Part shown: piece after piece, positions 45,282 through 54,980 of the stretch | How the letters are laid out: the number at the start of each line of letters is the position of its first letter | Position numbering within the stretch: the first letter of the stretch is position 1 | NCBI RefSeq assembly: GCF_900230255.1 | Contig: NZ_OCNJ01000010.1 | Location: 89,247-153,246, forward strand | Direction of reading: 5' to 3' | DNA from: Caenispirillum bisanense | GTDB lineage: Bacteria; Pseudomonadota; Alphaproteobacteria; Rhodospirillales; Rhodospirillaceae | Length of the DNA stretch: 64,000 nucleotides | Program-made: the position numbers and the translations under genes | Notes under the pieces: model-generated | The model's input: only the letters and a program-made list of their open reading frames with translations | Database searches by the model: none | What the model was told of the DNA's origin: nothing

Positions 45282-46607
45282 TCACTCCGCCTGCGCTTCG
45301 CCGGGGCCGCCGGCATCGGCGCGATCGTCGCCGGCCGGCGCGCCGCCGGCATTTTCCGGTGTGTCGGCGGGCGCGCCGCCGACGGGAGGCACCAGGTCCT
45401 CCACCTGCTCCACCTCGGCGACCGAGGGCGGCACGATGCTGTTGTCGATGGTCAGGCCGACGCCGTCCTGCAGCTTGTGCAGGCCCGAGGTGACGACCCG
45501 CTGGCCGGCCTCCAGCCCTTCGACGATGGCGATCTGGGTGCCGCGCCGCTCGCCGGCGGTGACGAAGCGGCGCTCGGCGGTCAGGGTGCCGCCGGACTCG
45601 CCGTTGCCGCCGCCGGCGCCCTCGCCCTCGCTCTGGCTCCCGGTGACCAGGAAGACGAAGTCGCCGTAGGGATTGTAGCTGAGCGCCGACTGCGGCACCG
45701 TCACCACGTTCTGCTGTTCGGGCAGGCGGATGGTGACGTCGGCGAACATGCCGGGGCGCAGCAGCTGGCCGTCGTTCTGCATCTCGGCTTCCACCTGCAC
45801 GGTGCGGGTGCGGCGGTCGAGCACCGGGTCGATGGCGCGCACGACGCCCTGGAAGGTGCGGTCCGGATAGCTGCTGACGCCCACCTCCACCGTCTGTCCG
45901 GTCTCCACGCGCGCCAGTTGCTGCTGCGGCAGGGTGAAGATGACGCGGATGGGATCGAGCGCCGACAGCGACACGATGGGCTCGCCGGGCTGCACGTAGG
46001 CGCCTTCGTTGATCTCGCGGATGCCGAGCTTGCCGGCGAAGGGGGCCGTGATGGTCTTTTCCGTGATGCGTTCCTGCTGCGCCGCCACCTGCGCCTCGGC
46101 ACTGGCGTAGCGGGCCTGGGCGCGATCGAGTTCCGCCTCGGCGGCGAAGCCTTCGCCGGCCAGTTCGCGCTGGCGGGCCAGTTCGGCGCCGGCGAGGTCG
46201 CGGCTGGCTTCCAGGTCGGCGAGCTGGGCGCGGTCCTGGTCGGCCTCCAGGGTGAGCAGCACGTCCCCGGCCGCCACCTCGTCGCCCGACTGGAAGCGCA
46301 CCGCCTCCACCTGGCCCGGTACCTCCGACGTCACGTCGATGCTCTGCAGGGCGCTGAGGGTGCCGACCGCCCGCAACCGCGGCTGCCAGGTGGCCGCCTC
46401 CGCCTCGCCGGCGGTGACGGTGACGCTGCGGCCGCCCTGCGCCTGCTGCTGGCCTCCGCCGCTGCCGTCGCCGCCGCCCGGATCGCGCAGCGCGGACCAC
46501 CAGATGCCGGCGCCGACGGCGACGAGCAGCAGCAGGACACCGGCGGCGAGGCCGGCGCGGCGCCGCGGACGCGGCGAGCGGGCGGAGGGTTTCGTGTCTT
46601 CGGCCAT
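45282..46607 (-). CDS. RND efflux periplasmic adaptor, pump 3
   Basis: 441 residues from ATG 46607 (MAEDTKPSARSPRPRRRAG). It has a basic cytoplasmic start, one membrane helix (LAAGVLLLLVAVGAGIWWSA), a Gly/Gln-rich linker, then lipoyl and barrel domains (SEVPGQVEAVRF, TITAPFAGKLGIREINEGAYV, DPIRVIFTLPQQQLARV). An insert rich in Gly/Glu (GSQSEGEGAGGGNGESGG) and an acidic Pro-Ala tail of about 45 residues are longer than in typical adaptors. It serves the RND protein encoded next. Confidence 0.92.
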   Translation of the reverse strand: MAEDTKPSARSPRPRRRAGLAAGVLLLLVAVGAGIWWSALRDPGGGDGSGGGQQQAQGGRSVTVTAGEAEAATWQPRLRAVGTLSALQSIDVTSEVPGQVEAVRFQSGDEVAAGDVLLTLEADQDRAQLADLEASRDLAGAELARQRELAGEGFAAEAELDRAQARYASAEAQVAAQQERITEKTITAPFAGKLGIREINEGAYVQPGEPIVSLSALDPIRVIFTLPQQQLARVETGQTVEVGVSSYPDRTFQGVVRAIDPVLDRRTRTVQVEAEMQNDGQLLRPGMFADVTIRLPEQQNVVTVPQSALSYNPYGDFVFLVTGSQSEGEGAGGGNGESGGTLTAERRFVTAGERRGTQIAIVEGLEAGQRVVTSGLHKLQDGVGLTIDNSIVPPSVAEVEQVEDLVPPVGGAPADTPENAGGAPAGDDRADAGGPGEAQAE

Positions 46608-46686
46608 ATCCGAAGTACGCGCAACCCAGGGCAGTGGTTTTGTGACGATTGCGCGCAGGACCGCACGACGGTTCGCGCAGGCCGGG

Positions 46687-47070
46687 TCAGCCGGCGGCGG
46701 CGAGGCCCCGCAGGACACGCTTCAGGTCGACCACCGCCACCGGTTTCACCAGCCGCGGCAGGTCCGCCAGCTCGGCGGGCATGTCGGGCGGGATGTCGTA
46801 CCCGGTGGTGAAGATCACCGGAATGCCGCGCGCCCGGCATTGTTCGGCGGCGGCATAGCCGGTGCCGTCGCCCATGTCGATGTCGAGCAGGGCGCAATCG
46901 GCGGTAACGGTTCGGGCCGCCTCGGTGGCGGCGGCGGCGTCCCCGGCCTCGGCGACGACGACGCAGCCGAGGTCTTCGAGCATGCCGCTCATGGCCAGGG
47001 CGATGGCGAAGTGGTCTTCGGCCAGCAGCACGCGCAGGCCGCTGAGGGGGCGGGCGGCGTCCATGGTCAT
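46687..47070 (-). CDS. Single-domain response regulator (CheY-like receiver)
   Basis: 127 residues from ATG 47070, with GGAGGG 5 bases upstream. The acidic pair is AEDH, the phospho-acceptor Asp is in CALLDIDMG, and the signature after it is IPVIFTTGYD. This resembles the FAT-GUY motif of alphaproteobacterial single-domain regulators; the conserved Lys is in RLVKPVAV. It lies upstream of pump 3 on the same strand with an 80-base gap. It probably takes part in a branched general-stress phosphorelay, but no partner is in the window. Confidence 0.9.
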   Translation of the reverse strand: MTMDAARPLSGLRVLLAEDHFAIALAMSGMLEDLGCVVVAEAGDAAAATEAARTVTADCALLDIDMGDGTGYAAAEQCRARGIPVIFTTGYDIPPDMPAELADLPRLVKPVAVVDLKRVLRGLAAAG

Positions 47071-47212
47071 CAGATCCCTCCGTCGACGTTTCTCAGCATA
47101 ACGAGCCAGCACGCCGAAGGGAGCACCGAACACGCGGAGGCCCACATATAGAGGGTCCCACGCGGAGCGTCATCCCCCGGTTGGAGGTAGGCTATCGGGA
47201 TGAGGCGGGGGG

Positions 47213-48166
47213 TTACCGCCGCGGTTCGCCGAGGGCGGTGAGAGCGGCGATCTGGTCTTCGCTGAACAGGTACTGCTCGTTGCAGAAGTCGCAGGTGACG
47301 TCGACCACGCCGTCGACCTTCATGGTCTCCAGGTCGTCCCGCGTGAAGCCGCGCAAGGTGGCCTCGACCCTCTCCCGCGAGCAGCGGCAACCGAAATGCG
47401 GGTGGCGCGGGGCGCTGGTGCGCAGGTCCTGCTCGTGGAACAGGCGGTGCAGCACCTGCTGCGGCGGCAGCGCGGGGTCGAGCAGCTCGCCGGTGGTCAG
47501 GCTGCCGAGCAGGATCACGCCGGTGCGCCAGGCGTCCTCGATGATCTCTTCCTCGTCGCCCGTCGGGGTGAAGCCCGAGGGCAGGGGCATGCGCTGCAGC
47601 ATGACACCGCCGGCGCGCCAGCGGGCGGCCTCGCGGTCGTGCTCCACGCCGATCTTCACCGCCGTCTCCAGCTGCTCGGAGTTGCGGAAGTAGGTGTGGG
47701 CGCAGTCGGCGACGGTCTGGCCGGTCAGTTCGGTGATGCCCTGGTAGCGCTCGGTGTCCGGCCCCTGGTCGACCGTGAAGGCGAGGTAGCCGGAGCCGAG
47801 CAGGCGCGGCACCCGGTCGCCGACCGCGGCGACGCCGCCGGCCTTCTCCACCACCTCGGTCAGGCGCTGCGCGTCGAAGTGGGCGACGCCGCGCACGTCG
47901 CCGCCCGAGGTCACGTCGACCACCATCTGGGCGATGGGGCCGTCGGAGCGGGTCTGCAGGGTGAAGATGCCGTCGTACTTCAGGCTGTCGGCCAGCGCGG
48001 CGGCCAGCACCACCGTCTCGGCCAGCATGAGGGCGACCGGCTCGGGGTACTGGTGGCGCGACACGATGGTCGACACCGTGTCGTCCAGCCGCAGCAGGCG
48101 CCCGCGGAAGGCGCCGTGGTTGATGAGGAACGGTACGATCTGGTCGGTCACGAGCGTGTCAGACAC
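47213..48166 (-). CDS. hslO: Redox-regulated chaperone Hsp33
   Basis: About 317 residues. The C-terminal redox switch has the zinc Cys motif CRC in [15 protein letters not shown] and CDFC near the end, so it should unfold and become a holdase under oxidative stress. The N-terminal domain ([42 protein letters not shown]) fits Hsp33. A GTG at 48166 is used; a GTG at 48151, overlapping the argF stop as GTGA, is an equally plausible start. argD-argF-hslO is a conserved alphaproteobacterial order. Confidence 0.92.
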   Translation of the reverse strand: MSDTLVTDQIVPFLINHGAFRGRLLRLDDTVSTIVSRHQYPEPVALMLAETVVLAAALADSLKYDGIFTLQTRSDGPIAQMVVDVTSGGDVRGVAHFDAQRLTEVVEKAGGVAAVGDRVPRLLGSGYLAFTVDQGPDTERYQGITELTGQTVADCAHTYFRNSEQLETAVKIGVEHDREAARWRAGGVMLQRMPLPSGFTPTGDEEEIIEDAWRTGVILLGSLTTGELLDPALPPQQVLHRLFHEQDLRTSAPRHPHFGCRCSRERVEATLRGFTRDDLETMKVDGVVDVTCDFCNEQYLFSEDQIAALTALGEPRR

Positions 48167-49062
48167 CAGGCGAGGATTCCCTTCTGGGCGTGAAGCCGGT
48201 TTTCCGCCTCGTCCCACACCACCGACTGCGGGCCGTCGATGACCTCGCTGGTCACCTCTTCCTCGCGGTGGCACGGCAGGCAGTGCATGAAGAGCGCATC
48301 GGGAGCGGCCGCCCGCATGAGCGCGCCGTTCACCTGATAGGGACGCAGCAGGTTGTGCAGGTTGGCGCCTTCCTCGTGCATGCTGACCCAGGTATCGGTC
48401 ACCACGCAGTCGGCGCCCTGCGCCAGGGCCTGCGGATCGCGGCCGATGACGATGGAGGCACCGCGGTCGCGCGCCCACTGCACAACGCTCGCGTCCGGCT
48501 CGCGGTTTTCCGGGCAGGCGACGCGCATCTCGAAGCCGAAGTGGGCGGCGGCCTGGATCCACGAGGCGGCGACGTTGTTGCCGTCGCCCGACCAGCACAC
48601 GACCTTGCCGGCGATGGAGCCGCGGTGCTCCTCGAAGGTCATGACGTCGGCCATGACCTGGCACGGGTGCGTCTCGTCGGTCAGGCCGTTGATGACCGGG
48701 ATGCTGGCGTGCAGCGCCAGCTCGTGCAGCTTCGCCGGATCGTCGGTGCGGATCATGATGGCGTCGCAGTAGCGCGACAGCACCCGCGCCGTATCGGCGA
48801 TGGTCTCGCCACGGCCCAGCTGGCTCGCGCCGTTGGACAGGTTCACCACGTCGCCGCCGAGCTGGCGCATGCCCACTTCGAAGCTGACGCGGGTGCGGGT
48901 CGAGGGCTTCTCGAAGATCATGGCCAGCGTCTTGCCGGCCAGCGGACGTCGCTGGTCTTCCGCGACGGCCCCTCGCTTGAAGTCCGACCCGAGCTTCAGC
49001 ATGGCGCGCAGGGTATCCGCGTCGAACTGGTCGAGGTCGAGGAAGTGCGTCGGGGCTGTCAT
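48148..49062 (-). CDS. argF: Ornithine carbamoyltransferase
   Basis: 304 residues. The carbamoyl-phosphate motif is [13 protein letters not shown], followed by the ornithine-side motifs HPCQVMAD and [10 protein letters not shown]. All hallmark residues are intact. It makes citrulline from ornithine and carbamoyl phosphate in arginine biosynthesis. It follows argD by 18 bases and overlaps hslO. A good match to anabolic ArgF. Confidence 0.96.
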   Translation of the reverse strand: MTAPTHFLDLDQFDADTLRAMLKLGSDFKRGAVAEDQRRPLAGKTLAMIFEKPSTRTRVSFEVGMRQLGGDVVNLSNGASQLGRGETIADTARVLSRYCDAIMIRTDDPAKLHELALHASIPVINGLTDETHPCQVMADVMTFEEHRGSIAGKVVCWSGDGNNVAASWIQAAAHFGFEMRVACPENREPDASVVQWARDRGASIVIGRDPQALAQGADCVVTDTWVSMHEEGANLHNLLRPYQVNGALMRAAAPDALFMHCLPCHREEEVTSEVIDGPQSVVWDEAENRLHAQKGILAWCLTRS

Positions 49063-49080
49063 GGAAGGTGTCTCGCTTTT

Positions 49081-50259
49081 TCAGCTTGCCGGGGTCGGTT
49101 CCTTGCAGACCCGGTCCAGGATATCGACGGCGGTGTCGATGTCGGCCTCGCCGACCACCAGGGGCGGCAGCAGGCGCACGACGTTGTCGCCGGCGGGAAC
49201 CGTGAGCAGCCCGTGGCTCAGGGCGCGGCTCACGAAATCGGTGTTGGTCGGCACGGTCTTCAGGCCGAGCATGAGGCCGACGCCGCGGACTTCCTCGACG
49301 ACGCCCGGGTGGCGGGCGGCGAGGTCGTCCAGGCGGCCGCGCAGAAGGGCGCCCATGGACTGCACGCGGTCGAGGAAGCCCTCGCCCAGCAGCACGTCGA
49401 GCACGGCGTTGACCGCCGCCATGGCGAGCGGATTGCCGCCGAAGGTGGAGCCGTGGGTGCCGGCGGTCATGGCCGCGGCGGCCGTCTCGGTCGCCAGCAC
49501 GGCGCCGACGGGGAAGCCACCGCCGAGGCCCTTGGCGGTCGCCATGACGTCGGGCGTGATGCCGGCCCATTCGTGGGCGTAGAGCTTGCCGGTGCGGCCG
49601 TTGCCGGTCTGCACTTCGTCGAGCATGAGCAGCAGGCCGTATTCGTCGCACATGGCGCGCAGGCCCTGCAGGTACTGGGCATCGGCGGCGCGGATGCCGC
49701 CCTCGCCCTGCACCGGCTCCACCAGCACGGCGGCGGTCTGCTCGCCGACGGCTTGGCGGGCCTCGTTCAGGTTGCCGAAGCCGACGCGATCGAAGCCTTC
49801 CACCATGGGCGCGAAGCCGGCCAGGTGCTTCTCCTGCCCGCCGGCGGCGATGGTCGCCAGCGTGCGGCCATGGAAGGCCTGCCGCGCGACGATGACGCGA
49901 TAGCGGTCGGAGCCCTGGGCCTGGTGGTAGCGGCGGGCGATCTTGATGGCCATCTCCAGCGCCTCGGCGCCGGAGTTGTTGAAGAAGACGGTGTCGGCGA
50001 AGGTGTTCTCCACCAGCCGCGCCGCCGCCCGTTCCTGGCCCGGCACGCGGTAGAGGTTGGAGGTGTGGATGACCCGCGCCGCCTGCTCCTGGATCGCCTT
50101 GACCAGATGCGGGTGCGAATGCCCGAGGCTGTTGACCGCGACGCCCGAGCCGAAGTCGAGGTAGCGGCGACCGTCGGTGGCGGTCAGCCAGCATCCCTCG
50201 CCGCTCTCGAAGGCGACGTCGGCCCGTCCGTAGGTGGGCATGAGGGCGGGAATGGTCAT
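49081..50259 (-). CDS. argD: Acetylornithine aminotransferase
   Basis: 392 residues, a class III PLP aminotransferase. The segments [47 protein letters not shown] and the Schiff-base Lys in [13 protein letters not shown] are all present. It converts N-acetylglutamate semialdehyde to N-acetylornithine with glutamate. It is the first gene of the argD-argF-hslO operon. It may also act on succinyldiaminopimelate. Confidence 0.96.
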   Translation of the reverse strand: MTIPALMPTYGRADVAFESGEGCWLTATDGRRYLDFGSGVAVNSLGHSHPHLVKAIQEQAARVIHTSNLYRVPGQERAAARLVENTFADTVFFNNSGAEALEMAIKIARRYHQAQGSDRYRVIVARQAFHGRTLATIAAGGQEKHLAGFAPMVEGFDRVGFGNLNEARQAVGEQTAAVLVEPVQGEGGIRAADAQYLQGLRAMCDEYGLLLMLDEVQTGNGRTGKLYAHEWAGITPDVMATAKGLGGGFPVGAVLATETAAAAMTAGTHGSTFGGNPLAMAAVNAVLDVLLGEGFLDRVQSMGALLRGRLDDLAARHPGVVEEVRGVGLMLGLKTVPTNTDFVSRALSHGLLTVPAGDNVVRLLPPLVVGEADIDTAVDILDRVCKEPTPAS

Positions 50260-50361
50260 CGCTTTCCTGGCCTCTGATGGGGACGCAAGTCCCTCGGAAA
50301 GCGGTGGACTATCCGGCCTCTCCCGGCCTTTGTCAAGCCGGACGGGAGGCCGAGTCGCACG

Positions 50362-50379
50362 TCACGCCTTCAGCTTGTA
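50362..50379. repeat. 18-bp direct repeat, left copy
   Basis: TCACGCCTTCAGCTTGTA, identical to 50625-50642. This copy covers the last codons and stop of the HicB-like gene. On the minus strand it spells the final five codons and stop of the ABC-2 permease, so it looks like a duplicated gene end. Confidence 0.85.
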
Positions 50380-50609
50380 TCGGCGGCGTCATTGGACGTC
50401 GCGCCGTCGTGCGGGCGCTGAGTGTCCTCGCCCACGAGCGCGAGATAGTCGTCGACGGCTTCGCGGAAGGCTGCGGTCAATCCGTGTCGATCGTCTGCCT
50501 CGTAGGTAACCAGATCACGGATCGCCAGCAGTCGGCCGTGGAATACGCCGTCCTCGGCGCTGAACTCGACCGACCCCGTACATCCCATGTATTCCAGGCT
50601 AGTCGTCAT
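50370..50609 (-). CDS. HicB-like antitoxin domain protein (no HicA partner visible)
   Basis: 79 residues. The sequence LEYMGCTGSVEFSAEDGVFHGRLLAIRDLVTYEAD (in outline) is the HicB-type RNase-H-like fold, and the following AVDDYLALVGE is typical of HicB. A HicA toxin would be expected just upstream on the same strand, but the permease stop lies 15 bases away. The C-terminal Thr-Ser and stop fall inside an 18-bp direct repeat copied from the permease gene end, so this gene may have been inserted or truncated. Its current role is unclear. Confidence 0.78.
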   Translation of the reverse strand: MTTSLEYMGCTGSVEFSAEDGVFHGRLLAIRDLVTYEADDRHGLTAAFREAVDDYLALVGEDTQRPHDGATSNDAADTS

Positions 50610-50624
50610 GCCCCGTCTGGTCCC

Positions 50625-50642
50625 TCACGCCTTCAGCTTGTA
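50625..50642. repeat. 18-bp direct repeat, right copy (3' end of permease gene)
   Basis: TCACGCCTTCAGCTTGTA, identical to 50362-50379. On the minus strand it encodes Tyr-Lys-Leu-Lys-Ala-stop, the end of the ABC-2 permease. The two copies are 263 bases apart and flank the HicB-like gene. Confidence 0.85.
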
Positions 50643-51464
50643 CCCGGTCTTGAACATGGCATAGGTCACCGCCAGCAGCACCGCGTTGGTGGCGGCGACT
50701 ACCGCCAAGCCGGTCAGCGGCAGGGCGTCGTCGTGGCCGATGAAGCCGTAGCGGAAGCCGTCGATCATGTAGAAGAACGGGTTGATGTGGGCCAGGAACT
50801 GCAGGTTCTCCGGCAGGCGGTCGATGGTGTAGAAGGTGCCCGACAGGAACGACAGCGGCGTGACGACGAAGTTGGTCACCGCCGCGATGTGGTCGAACTT
50901 GTCGGCCCAGATGCCGCCCACCAGCCCCAGCAGCGACAGCATCAGCGACGCCATCACGCCGTGGTAGACGATGTAGAAGACGTCGTGGACGTGGATGGTG
51001 ACGAAGAAGGCCATGGCCGCCGTCGTCGCGATGCCGACCACGATGCCGCGCGTGGTGCCGCCCAGCGCATAGGCCGCCGTCAGTTCGCTCGCCGACAGGG
51101 GCGGCATCAGGATGTCGACGATGTTGCCCTGGACCTTGGAAATCACCATGGACGACGAGGTATTGGCGAAGGCGTTCTGCACCATCGCCATGATGACGAG
51201 GCCGGGCGCCAGGAACTCGATGAAGCTGACGCCGTAGCTCTGCGGCACCTGACGGCCGAGCGCCAGGGCGAAGATCGCCAGGAACAGCAGCGTCGTCACG
51301 ATGGGCGCCGCCACGGTCTGCAGGTAGACCTTCATGAAGCGGCGCACTTCCTTCATGTACAGCTCCCACCCGCCGCGCCAGTTGACGCGGCCCATGCGGC
51401 GGGGGCTCGGGGGAAGGGCGGTGGACGACGGCACGACGGCATCTCCTGGAATTGTCTCTGGCAC
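50625..51464 (-). CDS. ABC-2 type transporter permease
   Basis: 279 residues with six membrane segments, matching the ABC-2 membrane family (YadH/NodJ-like). Features include the N-terminal cytoplasmic helix (LYMKEVRRFMKVYLQTVAAPIV), SFIEFLAPGLVIMAMVQNAFANT and the conserved INPFFYMIDGFRYGF. It should export a lipid-linked or polysaccharide-type molecule or a drug. No ATPase gene is adjacent, so its partner is encoded elsewhere. Its 3' end is duplicated downstream of the HicB-like gene. Confidence 0.9.
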   Translation of the reverse strand: MPETIPGDAVVPSSTALPPSPRRMGRVNWRGGWELYMKEVRRFMKVYLQTVAAPIVTTLLFLAIFALALGRQVPQSYGVSFIEFLAPGLVIMAMVQNAFANTSSSMVISKVQGNIVDILMPPLSASELTAAYALGGTTRGIVVGIATTAAMAFFVTIHVHDVFYIVYHGVMASLMLSLLGLVGGIWADKFDHIAAVTNFVVTPLSFLSGTFYTIDRLPENLQFLAHINPFFYMIDGFRYGFIGHDDALPLTGLAVVAATNAVLLAVTYAMFKTGYKLKA

Positions 51465-51493
51465 GCGCTCGGCGGGCCGTTAACATAGGCCGC

Positions 51494-52120
51494 ATGGACG
51501 AGAAAATCACCCCGCCCGCCGACAGCCCCGCCATGCCCGGCAAGCGCCGCAAGCGGCCACGCCTGGTGACGGCGGACTATCTGGAGAACTCGGCGCTCTA
51601 CTACCTGCAACGGTTCTCCACCAGCGCCGCCAACCTGCGCCGCGTGCTGCTGCGCAAGGTGCAGCTGTCGGCCGGCGAGCACGGCACCGACCCGGAGGAG
51701 GGGGGGCGGCTGGTGGATGCCCTGCTCGCCCGCTACCGCTCCGCCGGGCTGATCGACGATGCCGCCTATGCCGCCGGCAAGGCGCGGTCGCTGCACCGCC
51801 AGGGCGGCAGCACGCGCGCCATCAAGGCCAAGCTCGCCGCCAAGGGCGTGGAGGCCGAGGTGGTGGCGGCCGCCGTCGACGACCTGGCCGAGGACACCGC
51901 CGGCGATCCCGACCTCGCCGCCGCCGTGGCGCTCGCCCGCCGCCGCGGCTTCGGGCCGTTCCGCCGACCGAGCCTCTCGGGCAAGGCGGTCGATCCGGCC
52001 GAGCGGCGCATGAAGGAACTGGCGGCGCTCGCCCGCGCCGGCTTCCCCTTCGCGGTGGCGGCCCGGGTGGTCGACGCCGAGGACGCCGCCGCCCTGGAGG
52101 ACGAAGCGCGCGGAGGTTGA
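51494..52120 (+). CDS. recX: RecX-family regulatory protein
   Basis: 208 residues from ATG 51494 (MDEKITPPADS). RecX features are LENSALYYLQRFSTSAANLRRVLLRK, then AGLIDDAAYAAGKARSLHRQGGSTRAIKAKLAAKGV (in outline), repeated three-helix units. Known RecX proteins modulate RecA filaments. It lies apart from recA and is divergent from the ABC-2 permease. The Pro/Lys-rich N-terminus is longer than in E. coli. Confidence 0.88.
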   Translation: MDEKITPPADSPAMPGKRRKRPRLVTADYLENSALYYLQRFSTSAANLRRVLLRKVQLSAGEHGTDPEEGGRLVDALLARYRSAGLIDDAAYAAGKARSLHRQGGSTRAIKAKLAAKGVEAEVVAAAVDDLAEDTAGDPDLAAAVALARRRGFGPFRRPSLSGKAVDPAERRMKELAALARAGFPFAVAARVVDAEDAAALEDEARGG

Positions 52121-52218
52121 AGGTCCTGCCTCTTTCGCATGGCTGTACCGGCGGGCGTGCCGCCGCTACACTCGCCGCCGTCGCCGAAGGCCGCTCGACA
52201 CGACGGAGGGAGATGCCG

Positions 52219-52677
52219 ATGCGCCTGCCGATCGCCCTGGCCGGGGCCGCGCTGCTGGGAAGCGCCGCCCTGTGGTGGATGCACGACACGGGGGCTCTGC
52301 TGCCCGATTCGGTGGCCGTCTCGGCGGCCCAGGTGGCGGAGGGGCGCGCGATTTATGCCCGCAACTGCGCCGTCTGCCACGGTGCCGACCTGGAAGGCGC
52401 GCCCGACTGGCGGCCGACCCTGGCCGGCGTCGCGCCACCGCCTCATACCGCGGACGGGCCGGCGGCCCGGCGCGGCGACGCCTTCCTGCTGGCCGTGGTG
52501 CGCGAGGGCAGCGCCACCGTCCACGGCGACCGCAACCGCGACGGCATGCCGGGGTTCTCCGGCCTGCTCGACAACCGCCAGATCCACAGCGTCGTCGCCT
52601 TCCTCAAGACCCGTTGGCCGGAAGGCGAGGCGGCGGTGCGGGAAGCGGCGGCGGGCGGTCGCGCCGGGGTGCGGTAG
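52219..52677 (+). CDS. Membrane-anchored or secreted mono-haem cytochrome c
   Basis: 152 residues from ATG 52219 (MRLPIALAGAALLGSAALWW); GGAGGGAG lies just upstream and an ATG at 52213 is possible. An N-terminal signal or anchor helix is followed by YARNCAVCHG, the haem CXXCH motif near residue 55, and an axial Met candidate in DGMPGFSG. It is a periplasmic electron carrier or domain. It is co-oriented with the adenylate cyclase 57 bases downstream, but a functional link is not evident. Confidence 0.87.
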   Translation: MRLPIALAGAALLGSAALWWMHDTGALLPDSVAVSAAQVAEGRAIYARNCAVCHGADLEGAPDWRPTLAGVAPPPHTADGPAARRGDAFLLAVVREGSATVHGDRNRDGMPGFSGLLDNRQIHSVVAFLKTRWPEGEAAVREAAAGGRAGVR

Positions 52678-52734
52678 CCGCGGCCTCCCCCTCGTGCTAA
52701 GGTCCCGGCTGGGGACAAGGCCTTGGGGGGAACC

Positions 52735-54918
52735 ATGGCGACAGACCAGCCACCGCACGGCGGCCGAACCGGCGGCCTGACGTTCCGCGTCAACATCGCC
52801 ACGGTGTTCACGGCATTGGTGCTCTGCATCTGCGGCACCATCATCGCCTATACCTACGACCGCCACAGCGACGCCGTGCTCGACCAGGCCGGCACGGTCA
52901 TCGAAAGCGCCGCCGACGCCGCCATCCGCCATACCGGCGGCATGCTGCAGCCGCTCGGCTCGGCGGTGTCCGCCCTGGCGGCACTCGGCGCGGCCGATCC
53001 GGAGCTGGCCCGCGACCCTGCCGTCTTCCCGGTCCTGCTGCGCGTGCTGCGCGAGCATCCGCAGCTGCAGAGCGTCTACTTCGCCTTCGAGGACGGCCGC
53101 TTCCTGCAGGCTTTCGCGGTGCCGCCCGACGTGCGGCGCTACGGACCCAACGACACGCCGACCCATCCCGAGGTGGCTTATGCCGTCCGCGTTCTCGACC
53201 GCGGCGGCGCCGCGCCGGTCGACCGCTGGTCCTACCTGACCGCCGACGGCACGGAACTGCTGGCCGAAGACGCCCGCGAGGTGACCTACGACGCCCGCAA
53301 CCGCGATTGGTACAAGGCGGTGAAGGCGCGGGCGGAGGCGGGCGACGACGGCGTGATGTGGACGGACGTGGTGATCTTCACCAGTTCCCGCCTGCCGGGC
53401 GTCGCGCCGGCGGTCCCCATGGTGGACGACGAGGGCCGCTTCCTCGGCGCCGCGGCGGCCAACATCACGCTCGAAAGCCTGTCCGGCTTCCTGCAGACCC
53501 TGGTACCGCAAAGCTCCGGCGCGGCCTTCGTGCTGGACGGCGATCAGCGGCTCATCGCCTTCCCCGACGCCAGCCGCACCGTGCGCCAGCTCGGCACGAC
53601 GGTGGAGCTGGTGCCGGCGGACCAGCTGGAGGAGGTGTGGCTCGCCGAGGCGGTGCGGCACCATCAGGGCGAGACGGGGCGCGGCCGCTACGAATTCACC
53701 CTCGGCGGCAGCCACTACATGGCCGCCTTCCTGCCCTTCCCCGAAGGCGTCGGCGGCGAGTGGACCATGGCCGTGGTGGTGCCGACGGACGACTTCGTCG
53801 GCAGCCTGAAGGACACCACGCGCGAGATCATCATCCTGTCGGTGGCGGTGACGCTGATCGGCATGGTGCTCATCGGCCTGTTCTCCCAGTGGATCAGCCG
53901 GCCGCTGCGCCAGATGGTGGCCGAGTTCGACCGCATCATCCGCTTCGACATGGACAACGGCCGCGTCCTGCGCAGCAACGTGCAGGAGATCAACCAGCTC
54001 GCCGGCGCCCTGGTGACCCTGCGCACGGCGCTGCAGATCTTCGGCCGCTACGTGCCGAAGGAACTGGTGCGCGACCTCATCGCCTCCGGCCAGCCCATCG
54101 CGCTGGGTGGGCAGTCGCGCCACGTCACCATCCTGTTCTCCGACATCGCCGGCTTCACCCAGCTGTCGGAGCGCATGCCGACGCGCGAACTGATGCTGCT
54201 GGTGTCGGACCATCTGGCGGCCGTCGCCCAGGCGGTGCTGGAGACCGAGGGCACCATCGACAAGTACATCGGCGATTCGGTCATGGCCTTCTGGGGCGCG
54301 CCGGTGCCCGACGACGACCACGCCGCCAACGCCTGCCTCGCCGCCCTGCTGGCCCAGGCGCGGCTGGCCGAGGTCAACCGGCGGGCGGCGGAGGAGGGGC
54401 GGCCGGTGCTGCAGACCCGCATCGGCCTGCATGCCGATTCCGTCATGGTCGGCAACATCGGCTCCATGGAGCGCATGAGCTACACGGTCATGGGCGACGG
54501 CGCCAACGTGGCGGCGCGCCTGGAAGGTGCCAACAAGGTCTACGGCACCGGCATCCTGGCGAGCCACGCCGTCTTCCGCGACGCCGGCGAGCGCTTCCTG
54601 TTCCGCCCGCTCGATCTGGTGGCGGTGAAGGGGCGGCGGGAGCCGGTGCGCATCTACGAGCTCATGGGCGCCCACGATCCGCGCCGCCCCGACGTGGCCG
54701 CGACGGCCGAGCAGCGTGCCCTCGCCGCGCTGACGGAAGCGGGCTTCTACGCCTACATGGAACGCCAGTGGGACGCGGCGGAAGCCGCCTACCGCGAGAT
54801 CGAGGCCCGCTTCCCCACCGACCCGCTGCCGGCCATGTTCCTCACCCGCATCGCCCTGTGGCGCACCACACCCCCGCCCGAGGGCTGGACCGGTGTGCAT
54901 GAGCTGACGACGAAGTAG
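52735..54918 (+). CDS. Membrane-bound class III adenylate/guanylate cyclase with Cache sensor
   Basis: 727 residues from ATG 52735. Layout: TM helix near 20-40, a large periplasmic dCache-type sensor (DRWSYLTADGTE, VTYDARNRDWYKAV), a second TM near 365-390, HAMP, then the class III catalytic domain. The metal Asp residues are in FSDIAGFTQL (468-477) and YIGDSVMAFWGAP; the Asn/Arg transition-state pair is in YTVMGDGANVAARLE. All are intact. It likely makes cAMP on ligand sensing. A short tail with a TPR-like helix pair follows. Confidence 0.92.
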   Translation: MATDQPPHGGRTGGLTFRVNIATVFTALVLCICGTIIAYTYDRHSDAVLDQAGTVIESAADAAIRHTGGMLQPLGSAVSALAALGAADPELARDPAVFPVLLRVLREHPQLQSVYFAFEDGRFLQAFAVPPDVRRYGPNDTPTHPEVAYAVRVLDRGGAAPVDRWSYLTADGTELLAEDAREVTYDARNRDWYKAVKARAEAGDDGVMWTDVVIFTSSRLPGVAPAVPMVDDEGRFLGAAAANITLESLSGFLQTLVPQSSGAAFVLDGDQRLIAFPDASRTVRQLGTTVELVPADQLEEVWLAEAVRHHQGETGRGRYEFTLGGSHYMAAFLPFPEGVGGEWTMAVVVPTDDFVGSLKDTTREIIILSVAVTLIGMVLIGLFSQWISRPLRQMVAEFDRIIRFDMDNGRVLRSNVQEINQLAGALVTLRTALQIFGRYVPKELVRDLIASGQPIALGGQSRHVTILFSDIAGFTQLSERMPTRELMLLVSDHLAAVAQAVLETEGTIDKYIGDSVMAFWGAPVPDDDHAANACLAALLAQARLAEVNRRAAEEGRPVLQTRIGLHADSVMVGNIGSMERMSYTVMGDGANVAARLEGANKVYGTGILASHAVFRDAGERFLFRPLDLVAVKGRREPVRIYELMGAHDPRRPDVAATAEQRALAALTEAGFYAYMERQWDAAEAAYREIEARFPTDPLPAMFLTRIALWRTTPPPEGWTGVHELTTK

Positions 54919-54980
54919 GGGGGGCGTCGGGCTGGACACGAACTGGCCAGGGTGATTTTTGCGTTGCATTTCAATGTGTT

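Noticed and set aside
50370..50642. Complete hicAB toxin-antitoxin pair
   Set aside because: No HicA-like frame with the Gly/His dsRNA-binding pattern exists within 250 bases on either side.
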